This document shows, piece by piece, positions 55,690 through 64,000 of a stretch of DNA of 64,000 bases (the stretch's first letter is position 1; every line of letters starts with the position of its first letter). Where the stretch lies: the NCBI GenBank assembly GCA_961205875.1, contig OY540809.1, positions 36,654,267 through 36,718,266 on the forward strand, in the 5' to 3' direction. Below the pieces are notes generated by a model, which was not told where the DNA came from, did no database searches, and saw nothing but the letters and a program-made list of their open reading frames with translations. Both the position numbers and the translations under genes were made by a program. This DNA is from Sialis fuliginosa. Lineage: Eukaryota > Arthropoda > Insecta > Megaloptera > Sialidae.

Positions 55690-56008
55690 TGGGAAGTTGA
55701 TTATGTGGACCTAAAGGGTCTCACCCCACCCCAAGCTTGTTATTTTTATTTGTTTGTGTGTTATGTAGAGTAAAAAGTTAATAAATAATATATAATATAA
55801 AATATAATAAATAATAAATATAAATGCTAAATAAAATTCGCGTTATAATTCTGCATACGATTTCTTATTTATGAATTATTTAAAAAAAGCGCCAAGGTGA
55901 TTTTTTTCTTTTTAGTCTTAAAATGTTCCTTAAATACTAAAGAATTGAATTGTACAAAAAAATCAGAGGTAATTTTTTTATTTAAGTTGGCTTCCAGAAC
56001 ACCGAGTT
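55690..56008 (-). mobile_element. Family Q, single arm
   Basis: AAAGCGCCAAGGTGATTTTT, ATTGAATTGTACAAAAAAAT and GTTGGCTTCCAGAACACCGA match the right arm of 10904-11972. The other arm is missing. Confidence 0.75.
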
Positions 56009-56437
56009 AGGTAAATTTATATAAAATCAAATGACATTTTTTGATTAATTTTAAAAGCCATCATCCATTTACAACAACATAATTTGAAATATTAAAAATG
56101 CGCTAACAAATTTTACACACATATACCCGGTAAAGTAATATAATAATTGAAAAAGCAAGATTACTGTGATAAACGTAATTTTAAAGAGTAATCCATTTGC
56201 AGCACGTTGCGACTCAAGTTTGTTACAGAAACACCAGTGTGTAGTGTCGAAGTAGCGTCGGCACTTGCAAGTGTACCTATGTAGTATAAAAAACAAACTA
56301 TGTCAGTAATAAAGACACGTCCCGGTGTGCATTACGGCGTCGGTGGCGTCGCTTAATCCGTCTTGTAATTTCAATTCTATTGTACACACGTTCGTATAGA
56401 GACACAGGGCTGGACTAATTCTTTAAATTATATATTT
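56009..56437 (-). other. Unassigned, with a weak exon candidate
   Basis: A minus-strand frame (56069-56296) reads YTCKCRRYF...HWCFCNK then a hydrophobic stretch (ITFITVILLFQLLYYFTGY). CATAG just before YTC could be a splice acceptor. 56300-56400 is GC-richer and not repeated in the window. I recognise no family. Confidence 0.2.
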
Positions 56438-57325
56438 ACTAGCTGGGCCCGCGCGGCTTCGCTCGCGTGGACTACGGATTTATTGTTTAGGATTTAAAAA
56501 GTATATAGTTGAATTAACATAAGTACAAACACGATTAGTTATTATTGTAATAAAAACCAAACAACACTTAAATTACCTACCTAACAAAAACGAATCAGAA
56601 CAAAAAGTAAAAATAATTTTTGTTCTATTTAAATTTAAAAGTTAATTATTGAAAACAAAATAAACAATTGACAATCAAAAGAATACTGGCCTGTGATCAT
56701 TCCCTCTGCCTTGCGACTACATGGTACGCTCCCTCCTTATCGCACGCCGCGACACGGGTTCCAATCGCGCGAATAATATGTTCCCGTATGTATATTTCGA
56801 TATTTTCTAAACTATACGACCAAATTGGATGCTGTAAAGGGCAAATTATATCTACATTAAGTACTTATAACGATGAAATCATTTATTTCGAGAAGGATTA
56901 ATGTTTTGCAGGTCTTAAGTCCACGTAAACAAAACCCAAATATTAAAAATTTTCTTTGTAACATAAAAGCAGTCATTGTGACTTAAATATATAAAAGTTA
57001 GACATATGGTGTCCCTGATTTTATTATAGAACTTTTGATTCTACACAACTCTTTAATACATTATTTTGTTCAATATTGAACGGTTTAAGCAGCGTATTGC
57101 AAAATAGCGCGTCGACGGTAAAACTTTTTCCGACTTGATTTACTATTATCGTCACTGCTTAGTTGTTATGTTACCTAACGTGACAAAATAGCCTGACCTG
57201 GTCAGAGAATGTACCTATGAATTAAAAAAGAAACCACGTAAATCGGATAAGTGGTTCTCGAGTAATAAGCGCACTAACGGACAGACAGACAGACAGAGAG
57301 ACGTTGAGCTTTATATATATTGATG
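56438..57325 (+). repeat. Family X, copy 3, full length
   Basis: ACTAGCTGGGCCCGCGCGGC through ATTCCCTCTGCCTTGCGACT, GATTTACTATTATCGTCACT, the GACAGACAGACAGAGAGACG tract and TTATATATATTGATG. It is the reference for the split and inverted X copies. The next repeat (Y) begins immediately with another ACTAGCTG. Confidence 0.8.
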
Positions 57326-57750
57326 ACTAGCTGCTACCCGCGTCTTCGTTCGCGTGGATATCAAAATCCCAATTCCCATGATATTTTTTCCGCCGGACCG
57401 AATGAAACTAATTACAACCATTCATATGTAAAAGGGGGTGAAATATAAAATTTTTCTATATTTTGGTTTTCGTTCATTATGCAAAATCTTAAATATCTGC
57501 TATGCGGAATAAGGGGTTGTTTTTCCCACTAACACACCACCCCCGTAGTATTTTTCCCGCCGGATCGAATAAAAGTAATTACAACCGTTCATATGTGACG
57601 GGGAGTAAAATATTAATAACTAAAAAAAAAAATTTCCCCATACAAAATTTCTAACCCTCTTGCAATCCCTTTTTTCGGGATAAGAAGAAGCATACATATG
57701 TCCTTCCTCGGAATGCAAGCTATCTCACTGCCAAAACTCATCAAGATATT
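57326..57750 (+). repeat. Family Y, copy 4
   Basis: ACTAGCTGCTACCCGCGTCT, CGCCGGACCGAATGAAACTA, a second CGCCGGATCGAATAAAAGTA block and GGAATGCAAGCTATCTCACT. The CGCCGG block is duplicated within the copy. Confidence 0.7.
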
Positions 57751-58951
57751 AGTCGCGTCAACGAAGCCTTTTGGTTGGAAGTCCTGAAGAACAGCTCCGA
57801 TTTTGATGATTTTTTTAAAAATTTTATTTTTTTATGTTATTTAAAATCAGAAACCTTTTGGAGCGGGGACCCCCGGGAAAAACACAAAAAAAAAAAAAAA
57901 AAAACTTGACCGCCGCTTATGTTTAAATCATCGATGCAGCGAAAACGATATGAGCTAGAGCAAAATTGAACCCATTTGATAGAGAATGAAATTTCCTATA
58001 AAAAATAATAAAGTTCATATCTCTAAAGTTAATAGTTTTTGAGTGATGGTCGCCGAAAATCTCATGACTAACTGAAAAATTTCGCTTTATGTCCCGATCA
58101 GTTGTAAAAAGGAATATTGCTATTTAACGATTAATAAAATATTTTTAAAAATTCACTGTTTAACTAGATACTACAGGGAAGTTATTTATGGGTTCAAAAA
58201 TGGTGTTCACTTTGAATTGTAACTATAGAAGCTACATCAAGAGATTTTTTTTTGTAATTTTTTGCCTTTTTGGTATTACGTATTTTAAAAACTATACAAC
58301 GTAGAATAAAAAAATAGAATGCATTTTATAGGTGATTTTATTCTCTGTAAATTGAATCTCTTGATATAAAGTTGTAAGAATAACCGTTTGCCTACAATGT
58401 TTTAATAAACACAAAATAATGCATTTTACAACATGAAATGAAAGATTGTCATGGATTGATTATTTCAACAAGCATATTAACAAATATTTTTACAGTTTTT
58501 CACTTGTACCTTTCAAAGTATTTGTTAGATTACGAATTTTATTACATCATTGATTTCATATTTTAAAATGGCACAATTTAAATTATTATGGGTATCAATT
58601 TTTTATATGTGCTAGCAGTATTAACCAATGTTAAAATCCCCATATACTCCTTTCGAGAGTTAAATCTAAATGTTACCGGCGTACTCCCGGGCGTATCCTT
58701 CAGAGCAGGCTACGAGGGGGAAGGGGTAATTTTTGAAATAATATACAAATCGCAATTTTCTCTCAAAAGAGGTACATGGAGATTTTTTCAAAAATTTACT
58801 AAAATGGCCGATATAAAAAAAACTGTTGCACTTTGTATATAGGTATATTTCCTTAAATCACTTCCAAATGACTCATTCTACCTTCCTTCAAAATATTCGT
58901 ATCGCCGAACCAAACACCCTGTATATTAATATTAGTAGAAATGTACCTATG
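57751..58951. other. Unassigned, probably a degraded TACAGGGTG-ended element
   Basis: The right side reads ACCAAACACCCTGTATATTA (58909-58928), an inverted TACAGGGTGTTTGG end. The left end was not found. A 20-base A-run lies near 57884. The 84-codon frame at 58588-58842 lies in this material and has no known domain. Confidence 0.4.
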
Positions 58952-59514
58952 TAGGGTCAGCTGGGGTAAAAGTGAAACAAAATACAAATCTCTCATGTTT
59001 TTTGACAGTTAATGATACAAATTCATACTTTAATTTTTTTCTACTAGATGCGCTAATGAATAACCATTTTAAATACTTACGTCATTTGAACTGTACGATA
59101 TAACACGGGCATTAAAAAAAAAGGTGTGTTTCATTTTTAACCTCTAATTTGGGAAAAAGTGAAAAATATTTCTAGAAAAATTAAAAGAAAAGCTACTTTG
59201 GCAACTTTGATATATCTTCTTTGTGGCATATCAATGTGAAATTGTAACTTTAATTAATATCTGAACTATACAGAAAGTTATGTATGTGCAAAGAATTAAA
59301 ATTTAATTCACGCGTTTTGACATCGACTAACAGACAAAGGGAGGGGTGGCACATCACTTATTAGGCGATTCATATTTTCAAGTCGCTTTAACAAACCTTT
59401 AATGATTATGTGAGTGTTTATAATTCTCCTATAAACAAATTAGTTTTTTAGTTGCAAGCTTGTTTCACTTTTAACCCATTTTTTTATGTTTCATATTTAC
59501 CTCGCTCGACCCTA
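58952..59514. mobile_element. Family T, full copy
   Basis: TAGGGTCAGCTGGGGTAAAA and TTTACCTCGCTCGACCCTA form TA-flanked inverted ends. Internal TTAACCTCTAATTTGGGAAA and TGCAAAGAATTAA are shared, inverted, with 6353-6643. Confidence 0.8.
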
Positions 59515-60332
59515 TATAATTTTAAGTGTACATACAGCAAACTGTCATTGTAATATATGAATTACTCTTTAATATAAAAATATATGTCTACGTATTATAA
59601 AAACATTATTTATTTGTAAATTGTAAAAATTATTCGAAATGAACTTTTGAATGAACCTTACAATAAAATAGAATCAACTGCACAAATATAATTATAAAAA
59701 ACCACTGAGCTGTTGAAAATAGAGTAAATACAATCGATAAATTGCATCTTCATCATCATTAACTTTATAAAATTTTTATATACATTTTTTTAATTGCTAA
59801 CTATTAAACGATAGTTAAAAACATTAGTCCTTCAGAAGTTAAAATCTATTTTTCAGATATTCAAGTATCTACTCTGATTTTATCTATTAAGAATTTAATT
59901 TTTGATATTGGTATGCATGCATGAAAATAATAAGAAAAATATATCTTTTTTACAAACATTAAAAAAATTCAATTACTTTAGGTACTTAGAGGTTTATTAC
60001 TGTTATAAAATAGTCCATTTGGAATAGGCCAGAACTACATAAAATAAAATAGTATAAAATACACAAGTATTGCATGCTATTGCAAAGATTAGCTTAGTTA
60101 CTTACTGCATACGAAGAGAATATTAACCATAAGAACGCAAACTATGAAATCGTGTAATTTATAATGTATTGTAAAGTAAATTTAACATGCAAATCATTTT
60201 AAACTCACAATCAGAATTGAAATAAAAATCTGTAAGAAAAATATTGTTTAACTAGGAATTGAGCAATGGAACAATGGGATTTCGCTTCACGAGAACGCTG
60301 AAATGAAACCTAAACGCAGTACTATGTATTGA
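59515..60332. other. Unassigned AT-rich sequence
   Basis: No repeat or coding signal recognised. Confidence 0.4.
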
Positions 60333-61030
60333 TTTCTCGCAATATTGAAGATACGAGAAGCTTTGTGATCGTTTCAGATTGAGACAAATACAATGTTCTC
60401 CGATTTCAAAATTTTAAATTGATATTTCCGTTTCACGTCAAGACAAACACTTTTCATTCCGTGTCTGTCTGTCTGTCCGTCCGTGTGTGTGTCCATGTGT
60501 GATCATCAAAATCGTGTGTAAGGGGGAGGGGTGACACCCCAAAATATTTATTTTTTCAAGATATCTCAAGAACGACACATGTTACGTGAAAATTTTATAG
60601 AATATTTTTTGTAGAGAATTAAATTTCCTATAATATGGGTCTACAACGTTTGTTGTCAAATATTCTCTTAAAAAAATTTATCTCAATTTATTTTAAAAAT
60701 TCGTGTTTTGTTTTTCTAAATTGATATTTGCTTGGTCATATTAAATGTCAAATGTCATTTTGACGTTTTGAATGTCGTTTTGACGTTTGCATAAATTTAG
60801 GTCGAAATTGCCAAAAAATTAAAAATATATAAAAAAATATTCAGGTGCGTTTTAAGAAAAATTTCGAACTAATATTTTTTAGTAAAATTGTATAAAAATT
60901 AAATAGTTAACCAATTCCAGGCAGTTTATCTAAACACTATCGGTTTTTATTTAAATTGTTGAATAATTAACTACCTTTGGTGAATTTAGCACGAGGAAGC
61001 ACTGTGCATTTACTTGGCAGATGTTTTTTT
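60333..61030 (+). repeat. Family R, copy 9, reference copy
   Basis: TTTCTCGCAATATTGAAGAT to ATTTACTTGGCAGATGTTTT, with the CTGTCTGTCTGTCCGTCC tract, GGGGTGACACC, the GTCATTTTGACGTTTTGAAT double unit and CACGAGGAAGCACTGTG. A CAGACCCAACCATCC block seen in other copies is deleted. About 700 bases. Confidence 0.85.
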
Positions 61031-61055
61031 TATGACTAACAATCAAAGAGATATA

Positions 61056-62270
61056 TACCGGGTGGGCCATTTTAACCTTTAATGGAAAATAACTCGACCT
61101 ATAAGCGAAATAATAAAACAAGTTTTATACTTAAGTTGTTGGGCCAGAAGGGGGACGTACGACCATGACCTTGAATTACAGTACAAGTTCCTTTTGACCT
61201 TGAAATGACCCCAAAACATGACATTTGACATTATCAATGTTCTTTCCGAATCCGGGGTCGAAAATAGGCGTTTCAATTTGACAATTTTTATTTGCCCTTC
61301 AAATAACCCCTACGGTCAAAGTCAAGGTCAAATTCAAGGTCATGATCGTACGTCTCCCTAACCTTTTAAGACAAGGATTTTTACGTTGAAATCGACCATT
61401 TTTTTACACGAAATGTGTAGTTAAAATCTATTAATTTCTCACGTGGCGTGCCCGATCAAGTTACCGGTCGATATAACGACCAGTCCCATCCGTAACGAAA
61501 AGTCTACTGTAAAAAATTCCGTTTGGAAATTTGAGAGGGTTTTCCTACGTAATTTGATGCGCTGAATTCGAAAAAAAAAATTGAAAAAATCTTGGAGGCA
61601 AACTTGACCTTGAAAATCACATTTCAATGTCAAATTTATTATTGTTGCTATTTTAGCTTTAAAATTGGTAAGCCCAAGTTTTGTGATGCGTTGAGTATGG
61701 AAAAAATATCCATATGGGTCACAAATGTAACTCTCGGTTTCGAAAAAACGGGTCGCCACCTGGCGGGTGAGCGGTAAACGACGAGGCGCACAGGCGTCTT
61801 ATTATGCGGGTCTTTTCAAATACATACAACGCGGAGGGTTCTTTACGATTGTAGAGTATTCGTGTGAGTAATGTATGTATTGGTCTGTGGCAAGGCAACA
61901 AATAATAACAGTAATAATAACAATAGTAAATCCTCCACAAGAAAGATACAAGTGCTAACCTGCTGGTCGGAACTAACCATAATTACAATTTTCGGCCTGA
62001 CATTCGCCTTGGAAATGATTTTTGCGAGACGTAATACTGTTTTTTCCTGTTTAGTGCATCATAAAAAAATAGATGGTAACTATCAGGCCGAAATAGCCAA
62101 AAAAATAATCTTGAAATGCGATTTTCAAGATAAAGAGTGCCTCCTGAATATTTTTTACTATTTTTTTCGTATTCAGCGCATCAAATTACGTAGGAAAACA
62201 TAAAATATTTTGTGTCCTAGGGGTGGTCGATATTTCAATCACTCCCGTCCTTAAAAGGTTAAAAAATATT
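61056..62270. mobile_element. Foldback-type element F10 with nested inverted repeats
   Basis: Left end TACCGGGTGGGCCATTTTAA. Inner inverted pair at 61148-61180/61328-61358 (GACGTACGA, CATGACCTTGAATT). Larger arms at about 61363-61660 and 62090-62262 share GTTTTCCTACGTAATTTGAT and AACCTTTTAAG. Open frames of 106 codons (61439-61759 minus) and 110 codons (61871-62203 plus) both contain FFRIQRIKLRRKT because of the arms. The right TACCGGGTG partner was not found. Confidence 0.7.
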
Positions 62271-62477
62271 ATACTGTGTTATAGAAGCATTTGTTTAACG
62301 ATGTCTTCATTACAAACTACAGCCACAAAACATAATAAAAACATTATAAAACAATTGCCACATTCACATAATTTACAAAAGAAAAAGAATAGCAGCTCTG
62401 ACGTAAATAAAGATTAGTAGATGCGATTAGACTTGTGTAGTTCACGAACGAACTAGTTCGAAAGAGCGCTCCCACAT

Positions 62478-63017
62478 AGTATAGGAGCCAGCTGAAAAAT
62501 AGGTGTAGATTTAACAACCGTCTGCCGTTGTGGTTACTTTGAAGTACTCACTCAGACAAAGCTCCGGTCCACCAGCTTGTAGGGGTTTTATAGATAGGGC
62601 CCACGAAAATACGCGTAACAACCGTTCGAATGTGACGGTTACTTAAAGTAGACCTCAATTAAAGATATTTTGGATATACGGCAGAAATTTTTGCGTAGGG
62701 GTTTAATTACAGGGGGCCCTCAAAATTTCGACCCAAAAAAATCAGATAACAACCGGACCAGTCCTGGTTCAAAATGTTTATTTAGACGTACACTTACATA
62801 AAAACATAATGGCAGAATTTTTTATGTAGGGACATCGGTGCTTTAGGCCTACAAATGGCCAGAATTGAGTCAAAATCTTAAAAATGCTGTAAAATCTAAA
62901 ATACCGAATGAAAATTTCTGCCGCGCAGTGTATGCCCTTGTTATGGACTATAAAATAGATATATACCCATGGCAGAAGTTTTTATTTATGCTATTCCCCA
63001 CCAACCCCGCCTAAAAG
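62478..63017 (+). mobile_element. Family F3, single arm
   Basis: AGTATAGGAGCCAGCTG through GGATATACGGCAGAAATTTT and ATTTCTGCCGCGCAGTGTAT matches the left arm of 8943-10434 with scattered differences and small deletions. The inverted arm is missing. Confidence 0.85.
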
Positions 63018-63558
63018 AACTAGAAGAAAGATTAAATATCACTGAACTATAGGGAGCGCTCTCTGTCATCAACTAAAATGCCCAACTCTATTTGCGATAA
63101 AAGGCATTTAAAACAGTTTCCAATGCATACGAGCGATAGTGACATGTAAACATAGTGAATTACTGTAAACACACACGACACGTATGCATAAAACGCATAT
63201 CAATTAGGATTTTACTAAAAATAGGCGCTTACATTAATGGTGTTTAGACACCGATACTGTCACGCAGATAAGTCGGATTTCATGTCGTTCAAATACTTAT
63301 CATTTATTACCTAATTTGCGTATTTTTGGTGATTCTTATTTTGTTTCTCTAATTGTATTAATATAGGGTTGCCAGAATGTCTCTTTTAAATGTTCTCTTT
63401 TTTAGCTTGAATCTTTCTTTTTCTTTTTTTATATTGAAATGTCCTCTTTTGTTTTCTTTTTTTAATTGGGCATATTTTGATTTAAATTTTTTTCAAGGTA
63501 CCTATAGTCATAGACATAGAGAATGGACAGTGTATTCTGTATTAACACAATGGTGTAA
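63018..63558. other. Unassigned sequence
   Basis: A T/C-rich strand (TCTCTTTT, TCTTTTTTAGC) lies at 63378-63470. No coding frame of note. Confidence 0.4.
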
Positions 63559-64000
63559 CTAGTGTCCGACCGAAGGTCAGTTTTTGGCCGAAGTCGAACT
63601 TCTGCTTTTCTTGTTACCTTCGGCCGAAGACGAAGCCGAAGCCGAAGGTTTTGTTTTCGTCTTTTATTTTTAAAAATTTTCACAAATGAAATAAAATCAA
63701 CGTGTAATTGAATGACCTTTTTTAACTTTTCATTTGAAAAATTAAATATGTAAACGTTTTGTTGTTATTAAAAAAAAAATCGAAAAAATATTTTCCCCCC
63801 TGCCCATAGGTTATATCTTCGAAAGTAAAAGATTTAAACTAATGGGATTATGTATAATATTAATTTTTAGAAAAAAATGTTTGCGATTTTTGGCTTATTT
63901 AAACTCATTGATTTTTTTATTTGATTTTTACAAGGCCAAATTAAAGAAATTTATCTATCTATCTATTTTCGTTATTTTATAATGTAAGCTATGTATGTCT
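63559..64000 (+). mobile_element. hAT-like end running towards the window edge
   Basis: CTAGTGTCCGACCGAAGGTC followed by GGCCGAAG, CCTTCGGCCGAAGACG and AAGCCGAAGCCGAAGG resembles hAT ends with subterminal CCGAAG repeats. The other end is not in the window, so the right boundary is unknown. Confidence 0.45.

Noticed and set aside
58588..58842. 84-codon plus-strand frame
   Set aside because: It lies in sequence that looks like a decayed TACAGGGTG-ended element, and no domain is visible.

Overview
The window is AT-rich eukaryotic nuclear DNA, most likely from an insect. The evidence is a mariner-type transposase relic, hAT-like and TA-inserting elements, a repeat of a kind I remember from Lepidoptera and other arthropods, and a tRNA-derived SINE head. 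The order cannot be decided. I found no intact protein-coding gene, rRNA, bona fide tRNA or CRISPR array. The longest open frame is 142 codons and lies in repeat sequence. The only protein I recognise is a broken mariner transposase near 40.0-40.6 kb. All boundaries were read by eye and may be off by several bases, more where stated.

The layout is transposable elements inserted in transposable elements. The dominant form is the long foldback: two arms that are near-complete reverse complements, 0.1-1.8 kb in total (about 4.0-5.2, 5.6-6.1, 8.9-10.4, 10.9-12.0, 16.9-17.8, 20.1-20.7, 21.7-23.0, 27.0-28.8, 35.6-36.5, 39.3-41.0, 41.5-43.3, 49.0-49.8, 50.4-51.1, 54.3-55.6 and 61.1-62.3 kb). Many end in TA plus a G/C-rich start such as CAGGGTG, CCGGGTG or GGGTG, which suggests TA-inserting non-autonomous DNA transposons.

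Family names used here are local. Family R (ends CTTCCTCGCAATATCGAAG and TTGGCAGATGTTTTT) has about nine copies, and a diverged tandem array at 18.2-19.1 kb looks related to its core. Families X, Y and Z (ACTAGCTG starts, CGCCGGATCGAAT block, CTTCCATGTTCT ends) form a cluster at 10.7-16.6 kb and recur at 37.6-38.8, 41.3-43.3, 51-54 and 56.4-57.8 kb. Families E, T, S, Q, P, H and D are smaller groups described under the features. Four elements have 8-bp target-site duplications as expected for hAT transposons (2517-3416, 20726-21419, 26541-26891, 35869-36221). For two of them an unoccupied copy of the host repeat lies elsewhere in the window.

Region by region: 0-3.7 kb holds family R with an inserted arthropod repeat, a hAT element and a SINE head; 4-10.6 kb is foldbacks plus families R, S and T; 10.7-16.6 kb is the X/Y/Z cluster, bracketed by inverted X copies; 16.9-23.2 kb holds foldbacks, the tandem array, a Helitron-like end, a hAT element and a ribozyme-like motif; 24-25 kb has small inverted repeats and a terminator-like hairpin; 26.5-29.2 kb is a nested S copy; 30-37 kb holds family R copies and a weak first-exon candidate; 37.6-41 kb holds Y, a 10-bp repeat, Z, and mariner inside a pogo-like foldback; 41-56 kb is further foldbacks; 56.4-64 kb holds X, Y, T, R, a foldback with nuclear-receptor-like half-sites, and a hAT end running to the window edge. 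Stretches called unassigned showed nothing I could name, and some are probably old repeats.
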